From Coleofasciculus sp937127375 (GTDB taxonomy: Bacteria > Cyanobacteriota > Cyanobacteriia > Cyanobacteriales > Coleofasciculaceae): a stretch of DNA of 64,000 bases. Both the position numbers and the translations under genes were made by a program. How positions within the stretch are numbered: position 1 is the first letter of the stretch; every line of letters starts with the position of its first letter. The stretch is taken from NCBI GenBank assembly GCA_040218875.1, contig JAVJQP010000146.1, one strand, 5' to 3'. Under the pieces are notes generated by a model that searched no databases, had not been told where the DNA came from, and was given only the letters and a program-made list of their open reading frames with translations. Of this stretch, positions 36,400-44,942 are shown in pieces.

Positions 36400-37479
36400 T
36401 TAAGCAGTTACGGTCTGCTTCGTAACAGCCGCTAGCTCGCCCTTAGCATACTTAGCCGCAAACTCATCTAATGTCATTTGCTTAATCTTGCTAGCATTAC
36501 CCGCCGTACCGAATTGCTGATAACGATCCGAGCAAACCTGCTTCATGTACTTAATAGAAGGCTTCATGAAATGGCGCGGGTCAAAGTTTTTGGGATCTTT
36601 GGCAGCCGCTTCACGGATTGCAGCAGTGATAGCCAAACGATTGTCGGTATCAATGTTCACTTTACGAACACCGCTCTTAATGCCCTTTTGAATCTCTTCT
36701 ACAGGCACACCGTAAGTTTCTGGAATTGCACCACCATATTGGTTGATCATATCCAGCCACTCTTGGGGTACAGAGGAGGAACCGTGCATCACCAAATGGG
36801 TATTAGGTAGACGGTTATGAATTTCCTCAATCCGGCTGATGGCAAGGATTTCACCCGTGGGCTTACGAGTAAACTTGTAAGCCCCGTGGCTCGTGCCAAT
36901 GGCTACAGCTAAAGCATCAACTTGGGTGCGCTCAACAAACTCAACCGCTTGATCCGGGTCAGTCAACAATTGTTCGCGGGACAGCTTACCTTCTGCACCG
37001 TGACCATCTTCCTTGTCACCCATACCCGTTTCCAAAGAACCGAGACAACCCAGTTCCCCTTCAACGCTGACACCGACAGAGTGAGCAACTTTTACCACTT
37101 CAGCCGTGACATTCACGTTGTACTCGAAGCTAGCTGGAGTTTTGGCATCTTCCTCCAGTGAACCGTCCATCATCACACTGGTGAAACCATTGCGGATAGC
37201 CGAGTAGCAAGTGGCTGGACCATTCCCATGGTCTTGGTGCATAGCAATGGGGATATGGGGGTAAGTTTCCACTGCTGCCGTGATCAAGTGGCGCAGGAAG
37301 TTCTCACCTGCATATTTGCGAGCGCCGCGAGATGCTTGTAGAATCACGGGGCTGTCAGCTTCATCAGCAGCCTGCATAATTGCCAGGATCTGCTCCATGT
37401 TGTTAACGTTATAGGCTGGAATGCCATAGCCATTCTCTGCCGCATGATCTAAAAGCAGCCGCATGGGTACGAGCGCCAT
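36400..37479 (-). CDS. fba: Fructose-bisphosphate aldolase, class II
   Basis: 359 residues. This zinc enzyme cleaves fructose 1,6-bisphosphate and, in cyanobacteria, also sedoheptulose 1,7-bisphosphate in the Calvin cycle. Motifs include AMHQDHGNGP (about 79-88), VMMDGSLEEDAKTP, the catalytic VEGELGCLGSLETG, IGTSHGAYKF, VMHGSSSVPQ and KVNIDTDNRLA. The cyanobacterial/Calvin-cycle subtype is supported by length and the terminal AAKYAKGELA. A strong site AGGAGGA lies just before the ATG on the minus strand. A terminator follows at 36344-36370. Confidence 0.95.
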   Translation of the reverse strand: MALVPMRLLLDHAAENGYGIPAYNVNNMEQILAIMQAADEADSPVILQASRGARKYAGENFLRHLITAAVETYPHIPIAMHQDHGNGPATCYSAIRNGFTSVMMDGSLEEDAKTPASFEYNVNVTAEVVKVAHSVGVSVEGELGCLGSLETGMGDKEDGHGAEGKLSREQLLTDPDQAVEFVERTQVDALAVAIGTSHGAYKFTRKPTGEILAISRIEEIHNRLPNTHLVMHGSSSVPQEWLDMINQYGGAIPETYGVPVEEIQKGIKSGVRKVNIDTDNRLAITAAIREAAAKDPKNFDPRHFMKPSIKYMKQVCSDRYQQFGTAGNASKIKQMTLDEFAAKYAKGELAAVTKQTVTA

Positions 37480-37661
37480 AAAAAAGTCCTCCTAACTTTA
37501 GGTGTTTTGTCAGCTAGTCGTTTCTAGAAACTTAATTCTTAGAATAATCTTAAGATATTTTTCAGTTTATAGGAAATTATCTTGTCAAGATTCTAAAATT
37601 AGTCTTCTTTATCAACTCGATAGTGCCTGACTATAAAGAAAAATAAATAAATATGACATAA

Positions 37662-37733
37662 TGGGTCGCCTGGGATTCGAACCCAAGACCAATCGGTTAA
37701 AAGCCGAGTGCTCTACCGCTGAGCTAGCGACCC
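37662..37733 (-). tRNA. tRNA-Lys(UUU)
   Basis: A 72-nt cloverleaf on the minus strand: acceptor GGGTCGC pairs with GCGACCC, D-arm AGCTCAGCGGTAGAGCA, anticodon loop CTTTTAA (anticodon TTT), T-arm GGGTTCGAATCCC. The discriminator is A. CCA is not encoded. Confidence 0.95.
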
Positions 37734-37801
37734 AAAGTCATGCGCGTTTTCAAGCGCCGTTTCCTACAATAGCAGAAATCACCAAAAATGTAGAGGGTTT
37801 T

Positions 37802-38671
37802 TCAAAAAAAAGTGACGTTGAGTTGTACGGAAGTCTCCAAACTCTTTCCAGGAGCCAACTTGGTGAGATAGTCTCCTGTGTTCAATGCGTTGCGAGGAGC
37901 GCTCCAAGGTTCCAAACAGTAATAGTCTTTGCCTTTAACCGTCCAGAAGACGAGAGTTGAGTAGAGGTCATCGTAGGTCAGGGTGAGTTTTAGTTGCCGT
38001 TGCTGGTCTGTCACCGTTGCCGATTGAGCTGTGATTTGGCGAAAAGCGATATCAATTTCATCCTCACTCCAATCAAAGCCACCCGTGAAGGGGGAAACTT
38101 GTCCGGTTAGCTGATCCTGATACTCTGAAGCCGGAATCTCAAATTGGAGTTGGGTTTTATCTGAAGTGAAGAAATACGGATGCAGTCCTGTTGAGAAGGG
38201 CATCACCTCAGCCGACTGATTCGTATAGCGCTGGATTAGTGTCAAGGTATTGCCCTGAAGTTGGTACGTGAAGGTGAGTTGCCAGTCGAAGGGATAAACA
38301 GCGCGAGTTTGATCGTTACTATTAAGGACTAGGGTGAGGCTAACTAAGTCATCGGTTACTCGTTCTGTGACCTGCCAGGGCAAATCGCGGGCGAAACCAT
38401 GTTGTTTGAGCTGATAGTGTTTACCTTTATAGGTGTAGGTATTGTCCGGTAAGTTGCCACAGATGGGAAAGAGAATCGGGATACCCCCCCGTACACTCAG
38501 CGTCGGGTCTCGAAACCGTTCGGCATCAAAGTAGAGGATGTCCTGACCTTGAACACTCCAGTGAGAAATCAGACCGCCGCGTTCGGGAACGACTTCTAAC
38601 CGAGACTGAGAGTCTTGGGCAGTGAGGATATAGGTTGAGTATTGCTCCTGTTTCAGGGCGATCGCAAACAT
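37802..38671 (-). CDS. Aldose 1-epimerase-type mutarotase
   Basis: 289 residues. Galactose-mutarotase-like fold: VPERGGLISHWSVQGQDILY, GGIPILFPICGNLPD, KQHGFARDLPW (catalytic His region), and STGLHPYFFTSD. The late CLEPWSAPRNALNTGDYL segment with Glu fits the catalytic base. The acceptor may be a free or a phosphorylated hexose (the YeaD type); I cannot decide. The gene is monocistronic, about 70 bp beyond tRNA-Lys on the same strand. Confidence 0.88.
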   Translation of the reverse strand: MFAIALKQEQYSTYILTAQDSQSRLEVVPERGGLISHWSVQGQDILYFDAERFRDPTLSVRGGIPILFPICGNLPDNTYTYKGKHYQLKQHGFARDLPWQVTERVTDDLVSLTLVLNSNDQTRAVYPFDWQLTFTYQLQGNTLTLIQRYTNQSAEVMPFSTGLHPYFFTSDKTQLQFEIPASEYQDQLTGQVSPFTGGFDWSEDEIDIAFRQITAQSATVTDQQRQLKLTLTYDDLYSTLVFWTVKGKDYYCLEPWSAPRNALNTGDYLTKLAPGKSLETSVQLNVTFF

Positions 38672-38983
38672 CTGTCTGTTGATTTCCTTAATAATTGAGC
38701 GGCTGGAGTTAGCGGCACGACTAACTTTAACAAACTCTTCTCAAAAAAACGGTGCTAATTTTACAAATTCTTAACAAAAAGCCTTTAGGATAGTACATAA
38801 GCAATTCTTGTAATTTGAGGGTTCAGGGGTGCCTACAGGCAGTAAGTTGGTTATAGAGTGACACACATCACTCTAAATTGCGTTGAAAATCACACCAAGC
38901 AACTGACACTTATCAAGGTCTTTAACAGGAAGATCGCCGATAGTGTTAGGAGTACCCCCTATGATTACAAATGCTTGGTTACC
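38672..38983. other. Intergenic region upstream of small gene
   Basis: About 310 bp, AT-rich. An in-frame upstream ATG at 38858 would extend the next gene by 42 residues, but that stretch lacks conservation in style. No other feature seen. Confidence 0.4.
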
Positions 38984-39217
38984 ATGATTCTTCGCACTCT
39001 TGTCCAATCGGCTCTTAAAACCGGCTGCCTCAGCGTTGCTTCTGAGGGGCTAATTCGCCAAATTCTGGAAATAAAAGGGTATCAAACATCAGACCTTGAA
39101 GCTTTGACCGTTCTTTATAAGGCGGTGAAGTCGGGTCAAATAGAGCGGGAGGCTCATAATAACCGTTTTCTATCATTTCCTGATCTGCACAGGCAAAGCG
39201 CTGTAACAGGCGTGTAA
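38984..39217 (+). CDS. Small conserved hypothetical protein
   Basis: 77 residues from ATG at 38984 (MILRTLVQSALKTGCLSVAS). The pattern MILRTLVQxAL, then GLIRQILEIKGYQTSDLEAL and LYKAVKSGQIEREA, is familiar as a small all-helical cyanobacterial protein of unknown function. There is no signal or membrane segment. The longer frame beginning at 38858 is less likely. Confidence 0.65.
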   Translation: MILRTLVQSALKTGCLSVASEGLIRQILEIKGYQTSDLEALTVLYKAVKSGQIEREAHNNRFLSFPDLHRQSAVTGV

Positions 39218-39983
39218 ATCCCCCAGCTTCAACCCGGATCAGCATAGAGTGATCAGTAACCAAGGATCTACAGCAGGTTTGGTCTCACGTTTCAGGGAAA
39301 AATTTAAAATCGGCTGGGCTCGAAGCCAATAAAGGTACTCGTCGGTTAGCAAAAATCTGGATTTAAGCACCGCGAAACTGAATAGGGTTAGCTTACTTGT
39401 CCGGCGATTCATCTCACGCCGTATTTTTTCCATTGACTCAGTTAACGGAGTGAGGCTCAATTCCCCTATAAATCACCAGTTTAATGTGCTAAAATCCTAC
39501 CAAAGGGTTAATTCCTTCATAGTACCTATCAACCAGGATGTATAACCTGGATTACAGTGCGCTAGTCTCAATGGCGAAATACACGATTTTTTTACACGAT
39601 TTTTTTCCCTTTGTGTGGCTCTTTACCAATGCCAATCCCTCAAATATCGGTTATTTGTTCACAGGTGAAATTGCTCTCCACTTTTACCTTGAGCCAAATC
39701 ATAGCAAATGTTGTCCCGATTCGGTTAAAGATCTCAAGGTTTTTTCTGTCTAGTGAAAAATATCCTGAATTGATGATCCAAATTCCGGTGAAATGCCAGC
39801 TAAACTTTTAAGCATTGACCGAGAAGTATAACAATAGTAGGGATATCGTCGTTGACGAGGGAAAACTGAGTCACCTTATCCGAAGTTAAGCTTGGATAAA
39901 AACTATCCCTGAATTATCCTAAAGACCGGGGGGACTTGCTCCCAGACGTATTGAAAGAGTTATCTGCTTAGGAGAAGCCAACT
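39218..39983. other. Intergenic region, no convincing gene
   Basis: About 765 bp. Several ORFs of 66-77 codons overlap on both strands but none has family-like sequence or a good ribosome-binding site. TAGGAGAAG at 39969-39977 precedes the ATG at 39984 and serves the next gene. Confidence 0.4.
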
Positions 39984-40295
39984 ATGCTACACCGCAAGAT
40001 TTATCAACTGTGTTGCGATGGTCGTGAGGTCTGTATTTTCTTGCGGGATCAGCAACGTTGGATTGAACGCGCTCATATTGTTGATATTGAAGGGGATTTA
40101 GTCACCATTCGCTACGAAACTGACGAAGAAGACGAAATTTGCTCCTGGGAGGAAATGGTTCGCTTAGAAAGCATCGGTTCAGTTACTCAAAAACTGGCTT
40201 CTGTGACACGAGGAAATTTTGACCCGCTCGTGTCTGACGATTGTCCAGAAGCGGAACAAATCCACCCGCGCTTTCCTGAGTCAAATCAAGAGTAA
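39984..40295 (+). CDS. Conserved small cyanobacterial protein, probably DUF6679
   Basis: 103 residues. The sequence MLHRKIYQLCCDGREVCIFL, DQQRWIERAHIVDIEGDLVT and CSWEEMVRLESIGSVTQKLA is one I associate with a cyanobacterial family of unknown function (DUF6679, from memory). It has no signal or membrane segment and a beta-rich core that could bind a partner. A ribosome-binding site TAGGAGAAG precedes the ATG. Confidence 0.75.
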   Translation: MLHRKIYQLCCDGREVCIFLRDQQRWIERAHIVDIEGDLVTIRYETDEEDEICSWEEMVRLESIGSVTQKLASVTRGNFDPLVSDDCPEAEQIHPRFPESNQE

Positions 40296-40356
40296 TAAAT
40301 TAGGTGTCATTAGTCATTTGTCTTTTGTTTACCCCCCACTCCTCTGCTCTTTTAGA

Positions 40357-40436
40357 AGGGCGGGTTTAATGTAGGGGGGGGTTTTACTACTATCATTCAG
40401 GGTTGCACCCAGATATGAATAAACCCGCCCCTACAA
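40357..40436. repeat. Dispersed inverted repeat, GGGCGGGTTT family
   Basis: The arms GGGCGGGTTT and AAACCCGCCCCTAC flank a divergent core. It lies between convergent genes at 40295 and 40445 and may terminate both. Confidence 0.7.
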
Positions 40437-40444
40437 AGTTGTCG

Positions 40445-42082
40445 CTAAGTTTCTGTGGGAGGTGCGGTAGGCTCAAACACTGGACAATATCCCTCTGGTG
40501 TAACTTTAAAGGAGTAAAGGGGAGAGGCAGAATTCCAGCAGCGCTGACCCCGTTGATGACGGCAGTTGGCACAACACTCAATATTAGCAGGCATTTTCAC
40601 CGAATTGCTCTGATTAAGCAGTTCACGTTGGGACAAGCCGCGTAATACCAGTTCCTCTCCTTGCCAACGAGCTTCTACTAAACCTGTATCCGCAAAATCT
40701 TGCCAGCGCGGATCAGCCGCAATTGCCTCTGGTAAGGTAATGGTCACCACCGTACCCAACTCGGTTAGCTCTCCTTCGTAATTGGTTTCTGGTGGTGGTG
40801 CTGGCTGTATAAATGTCTCTCCAATTGGCAGTTCAATTAGAGTTCCTGTTGATGGGGTATGGAGATGGTAGCGATTTTGCAACTCTTCCAATCCAGTTAA
40901 GTCAGCCAGATACGTGGGAGAGCCATGAACAAAAATAATATGTTGAGGACGAAGATTATGGATTAACTGAGTGGTTCCTAAACAATCGCTATGCTCGGTT
41001 AACAGATAAGTTTCTATATCCGTACTACCTAAGTCATGGGTTGGAGGCGGATATCTCAGGCGTTCGGGTTGCAGCACTGTCCAAGATGTGGGGTTAGCAT
41101 GACAGTAAACCCTCAAGTCAGCCGTTTCGTCCGTTAGAACAATGCTGGTGTTTTGAGCGATCGCACCTCGTTGCGGCTGATCTAAGCGACGTACACGCGG
41201 TTTCACCCGTTCATCCCAAAACAAGGGTTGATGGCGAGCAAAGTTTTGTACCGATGGGGGGAGATGAGGTAGGAGTTCTAAGTAGGCATCGCATCCCTTG
41301 GCAACCGTACCATCCACCCAAATATCCAGATTGCGTCCAGTAAACTGGTGATGACTCCGTAGCAGCATCAAGATTTCTTGACCCAAACCCAAGGTAGGTA
41401 CTGGTAGCAAAATAGAGCGATTTGCCGCCAATGTTTGATCAATTCGTTCGACAAGTTGATTCTCTTGTTGGCGTCGATGGGGGTGTCGCGCTGTACCATA
41501 ACTCCCTTCGATAATCAAAACATCTAGGTTTGTACCTCGTAAGGCTTCAATGGACAACCCTTCGACCAACCGCGAATTTGAGATAAAGAAGTCTCCTGTA
41601 TACAGGAGTCGATAGGTGCGATTTGGACTGGTATAGGTTAATAAAAATGCGGCGGCTCCCGGTAGATGTCCTGCGGGAAACAATTGCACGCTTAATCCTT
41701 CTCGGAATTCAATCGGCGATCGCCAAGGAAGCGCTTGACAGAATCCGGGAATCTCCTTTGGAGTTAAATGCGTCCAGTTTAGGGGTAATAGTTGAGTTGT
41801 GACTTCACTGGCGTAAATTGGTAATTGCGGAAATGCTTGGTGTAGTGCTAGCAACCCCTGGGCATGATCGCTATGGGCGTGGCTACATAAAACAACATCA
41901 GCCGGAAAATTAGCTTGAGCTTTTAGCGGCGAAATGTCTTCTAACCCACAATCGATTAGGATGCGGTAGGGTCCCATTTGCACCAGCAAACACACTCCCT
42001 CTGCACCATGACCAACACCATAGGCAAAACAGGCTAATTGATCATCCTCTGCTGAGGATGTCACTGGGCGTTGATTGCTCAT
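40445..42082 (-). CDS. MBL-fold, beta-CASP-type metallohydrolase
   Basis: 545 residues from ATG at 42082 (MSNQRPVTSSAEDDQLACFA); an upstream start at 42130 would add 16. The metallo-beta-lactamase motif is LCSHAHSDHAQGL (HxHxDH), with LLYTGDFF, and EGSYGTARHPH as later ligand regions, plus a RNA-processing-type C-terminus (IFVHGSP, PAPP). The length and HGSPTYL motif suggest RNase J/CPSF-like nuclease relatives. The C-terminus has a Cys-rich ending (CCANCRHQRGQRCW, then CPVFEPT), possibly metal-binding. Substrate unknown. Confidence 0.85.
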   Translation of the reverse strand: MSNQRPVTSSAEDDQLACFAYGVGHGAEGVCLLVQMGPYRILIDCGLEDISPLKAQANFPADVVLCSHAHSDHAQGLLALHQAFPQLPIYASEVTTQLLPLNWTHLTPKEIPGFCQALPWRSPIEFREGLSVQLFPAGHLPGAAAFLLTYTSPNRTYRLLYTGDFFISNSRLVEGLSIEALRGTNLDVLIIEGSYGTARHPHRRQQENQLVERIDQTLAANRSILLPVPTLGLGQEILMLLRSHHQFTGRNLDIWVDGTVAKGCDAYLELLPHLPPSVQNFARHQPLFWDERVKPRVRRLDQPQRGAIAQNTSIVLTDETADLRVYCHANPTSWTVLQPERLRYPPPTHDLGSTDIETYLLTEHSDCLGTTQLIHNLRPQHIIFVHGSPTYLADLTGLEELQNRYHLHTPSTGTLIELPIGETFIQPAPPPETNYEGELTELGTVVTITLPEAIAADPRWQDFADTGLVEARWQGEELVLRGLSQRELLNQSNSVKMPANIECCANCRHQRGQRCWNSASPLYSFKVTPEGYCPVFEPTAPPTET

Positions 42083-42330
42083 GAACTTTGAGAAGATGGT
42101 TCTGCGCTTTGCCAGTTGCTTGACAACCAACTCACTTGAAGAACCCTAAATACATCGACAATGCTTCTAAACCTTATTCCTCAGAATTTTTAGCCTAATC
42201 TTTTCCGTTAACTGTCTAGAAAACCCGATTCTATCAACCAGTGTATTGACGGTATACAAGCAGAGGGTATACAAGCAGCATACTACTGCTCAATATCATG
42301 TCATAAATATCTGGGCTAGCTTATACCAGA

Positions 42331-42453
42331 TTAGTGGGCTGAACCGTTGCCGTGATAGTTATCTGAATCGTAGAACCCGTTCTTAGTGCCAAAAATGAGA
42401 GAGGACACGGTAAAAAGAATGGTTAAGACCACTAAAATCAGTTTGATATCCAT
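42331..42453 (-). CDS. 40-aa single-pass membrane protein, possibly NdhP
   Basis: Reading the minus strand from ATG at 42453 gives MDIKLILVVLTILFTVSSLI, then FGTKNGFYDSDNYHGNGSAH and a TAA at 42331-42333. One membrane helix is followed by a polar tail ending GNGSAH. I associate this pattern with short cyanobacterial thylakoid proteins; NdhP, a small subunit of NDH-1, is the best guess from memory. It is too short for routine gene calling. Exact identity needs a comparison. Confidence 0.6.
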   Translation of the reverse strand: MDIKLILVVLTILFTVSSLIFGTKNGFYDSDNYHGNGSAH

Positions 42454-42687
42454 CTATAGTTTACTTACTTTTATCTGAAAAACAGTATCTGAAACTCTAC
42501 TGAATACTTTTGACCGATCAGTATTTTGGTCTGTTCAGTACAGATACCCATCTTACCACGAAATTTCTGGTCAGGTTGAATTAGCTTTTCATGTACCAGC
42601 AGGGTAAGCCGGGAAAGCATGATGAACCCACTGAGCCACCTTCGTGCAACCTATCTACATCTATATCTGCATCTAAAAATAGCACTA

Positions 42688-42759
42688 AGCTGGTGACAAG
42701 ATTTGAACTTGCGACCGGCTGATTACAAATCAGCTGCTCTACCACTGAGCTACACCAGC
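42688..42759 (-). tRNA. tRNA-Thr(UGU)
   Basis: A 72-nt cloverleaf on the minus strand: acceptor GCTGGTG pairs with CACCAGC, D-arm TAGCTCAGTGGTAGAGCAG, anticodon stem-loop CTGATTTGTAATCAG (anticodon TGT), T-arm of AAGTTCAAATCTT. The discriminator is T, and CCA is not encoded. Confidence 0.95.
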
Positions 42760-42935
42760 AACTTCGTTTAGCATAACAAATTATATCAGCAGTGGGGAAG
42801 GTTGACACTCCCCAGCCTTTATTACCCCCTGCAAGAGGAGCGATTGAAATCGCTTCTACACAAACTTTCGTTCGCCTGCGCGGACTGGGTTATAACGGGG
42901 GTAGTGCCCCCCAGATTTGGTATCACAACCGGGTG

Positions 42936-44111
42936 TCAAACGTTTAATAGTACGGGTTTTGGTAATAACCGGGCTAGAACCTGCTTGAGTACCATCACTG
43001 TCCAATCCATATCGGCTTCGGTGGTTTGTCGCCCCAACGTCAGGCGAATGCCCCTCAATGCCTCTGATTCAGAGTAGCCCATTGCTAATAAAATCGGACT
43101 GGGATTTAGTTTGCCACTATCACAGGCAGAACCCGCACTAATGCCAATCCCTGCCAGGTTAAGCTGACGCACCATCGTTTTGCCTGTTACTCCCTCCAAT
43201 TGAGATGCTGGGATATTGGTTAGGCAAAAACTAACATGATGAGGTAAGCGGTGTCGGAGCGAACCAGTGGGTTTTAAGTAAGGGATGTCGCTAAGTTGAT
43301 TAAACAAGCGATCGCGCAACTGAATTAACCGAGGTGTTTCCTTTCCTAGTTCTGCTGTTGCTAATTCGGCGGCGATACCAAATCCCTCGATCGCGGGAAC
43401 AGCCTGTGTCCCTGAACGCTGTTGCATTTCCTGTCCCCCACCCCACAACAGTGGCACTAATTCAACCCCAGGACGGACATACAGCGCCCCCACTCCTTGA
43501 GGTCCATAAATCTTGTGACTTGACATTGACAGCAAATCCACAGGTAACTGCCGTACATCAATGGGCAATCGTCCAGCTACTTGTACCGCATCGGTATGGA
43601 ATAGTACCCCATGATCCTGAGCAATTTGCCCCAGTGCTTCAATGGGTTGTAACGTTCCCACTTCACTTTGACCATAGATGACAGATACTAATACCGTATT
43701 CGGTTGCAGGGCGTCTTCCAAGTCATGGGGATTTACTCGTCCCTCCCTATCCACAGGCAATCGTGTCACTTGCCATCCCCAGGTTTCCAACCAGCGAACA
43801 GGTTGAGCGATCGCGGAATGTTCCACGCTAGAAATTACAATATGCTGGGGTGTCTTGTAGTTTTGAGCAATCCCCATAATGGCTAAATTATCTGCCTCTG
43901 TACCACCTGAGGTAAAAATCAACCCATCGGCTGGCGCATTAACTAAACCAGCCACTTGCATTCTCGACTGTTCCACGACAGTGGCAGACCGTTGTCCCCA
44001 CTCATGTAAGCTAGAGGGATTACCCCACTGCTGAGTCAATACCCCTTGCATCGCCGCGATCGCTTCTGGGCGGGGGGGTGTCGTGGCGCTGTAATCGAGA
44101 TAGATTTGCAT
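42936..44111 (-). CDS. iscS: Cysteine desulfurase
   Basis: 391 residues, PLP-dependent; it takes sulfur from cysteine for Fe-S clusters, thiamine and tRNA thiolation. Visible are FTSGGTEADNLAI, SVEHSA, DAVQVAGRLPID, the PLP lysine in SMSSHKIYGPQGVG (about residue 203), RSGTQAVPAIEGF, and the active-site Cys in ISAGSACDSGKLNPS (about residue 327). The sequence fits the IscS/NifS (group I) class; no iscU or nif gene is adjacent. The start lies 115 bp from the upstream zinc-binding gene, separated by a composite repeat. Confidence 0.92.
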   Translation of the reverse strand: MQIYLDYSATTPPRPEAIAAMQGVLTQQWGNPSSLHEWGQRSATVVEQSRMQVAGLVNAPADGLIFTSGGTEADNLAIMGIAQNYKTPQHIVISSVEHSAIAQPVRWLETWGWQVTRLPVDREGRVNPHDLEDALQPNTVLVSVIYGQSEVGTLQPIEALGQIAQDHGVLFHTDAVQVAGRLPIDVRQLPVDLLSMSSHKIYGPQGVGALYVRPGVELVPLLWGGGQEMQQRSGTQAVPAIEGFGIAAELATAELGKETPRLIQLRDRLFNQLSDIPYLKPTGSLRHRLPHHVSFCLTNIPASQLEGVTGKTMVRQLNLAGIGISAGSACDSGKLNPSPILLAMGYSESEALRGIRLTLGRQTTEADMDWTVMVLKQVLARLLPKPVLLNV

Positions 44112-44226
44112 AGTTATAGTGTCATTTGTCTTTCGTCATTTGTCAGGGAACAGGTAAGGTAGAGTTTGGAGTTAACTTCCTCCTCTCCCTCATCTCTCTC
44201 ATCTCCCTCATATCCCCCAGATCCCT
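44112..44226 (-). repeat. Composite repeat: G-rich tract plus heptamers
   Basis: In minus-strand order, the TAG of the upstream gene (44227-44229) is followed directly by a G-rich tract (GAGGGAGATGAGAGAGATGA-type, 44180-44226), a CTGTTCCC motif (44146-44153), then ACAAATGAC heptamers (44120-44146), then the cysteine desulfurase ATG at 44111. The order matches 5754-6018 and 55910-56056. Confidence 0.8.
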
Positions 44227-44607
44227 CTACTCACCGGGTTTATCCACATTGTAGTCCTCGTGGGACAAGACAGCGTAGGGAACCAACAAACTCCCGTAGT
44301 CATGACAAATCATCCGGTAGTTACGGGTAACCGGGATACTGACAATCCAGCGATTGTGGCGTAGTCGCTTACCGCCAAACTCTCGGTAGTTCTTTTGTTC
44401 TTCCAATCCGGCAATAATCGCACGGGCTTTGACCACGACATGGGTGGGCAAATCCTTTAAATCAATGGGATCGTTGTCAAAAGTAGACTCCCATTCTTGC
44501 TTTTGTTGCTTTTTAGCTTCCCGTGCCTTGTTTTCTTGCTCACATCGGTGGCAGGTTTGACCATACCCCTTATGACCGCACGGAAATGTCTTTTTTCGTC
44601 TCGACAT
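44227..44607 (-). CDS. Zinc-binding protein with RelE-like C-terminal part (DUF7682-like)
   Basis: 126 residues from ATG at 44607 (MSRRKKTFPCGHKGYGQTCH). The N-terminal CGHKGYGQTCHRC is a probable zinc knuckle. The middle is charged and helical (KAREAKKQQKQEW). The C-terminal half (VVVKARAIIAGLEEQKNYRE, RWIVSIPVTRNYRMICHDYG) resembles the ParE/RelE fold that acts in toxin modules. No antitoxin is adjacent. I relate it to DUF7682 from memory. The function could be RNA or ribosome binding. Confidence 0.65.
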   Translation of the reverse strand: MSRRKKTFPCGHKGYGQTCHRCEQENKAREAKKQQKQEWESTFDNDPIDLKDLPTHVVVKARAIIAGLEEQKNYREFGGKRLRHNRWIVSIPVTRNYRMICHDYGSLLVPYAVLSHEDYNVDKPGE

Positions 44608-44942
44608 AGAACGGTGGTATGGGTTCAAACCCTAGACGTGACCATGTTGTCTTCCTGATAGTGATTTCCCCCATTCAGGTTGTGGAAAACGTGATTTAAG
44701 TTGTCCATTGTATTTTTATGTTAGTGCAATAGGGACAAATCCTTGAGCCTTATTTCCAACTGAATCAGAAAAATACCGATCAGCTGTTTTAGCCAAATGG
44801 CTCAGAATCCCCTGTACCTTATACTTTCCTAGCTTCTCCGGCTTGTCTCAATCGATCAATTTTCATTGACAGCCTACTAGGTTTGTGTCCCCGTAGATGA
44901 TAAAAAATAATCAAAGCAATAAATGAATCTAATCGAGATTCA
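44608..44942. other. Divergent intergenic region
   Basis: About 335 bp, AT-rich. No gene or RNA supported. It must hold promoters for the minus-strand zinc-binding gene and the plus-strand lipoprotein gene. Confidence 0.4.

Noticed and set aside
39239..39460. 73-codon minus-strand ORF
   Set aside because: No family-like sequence or start signal; it sits in a region with many short open frames.
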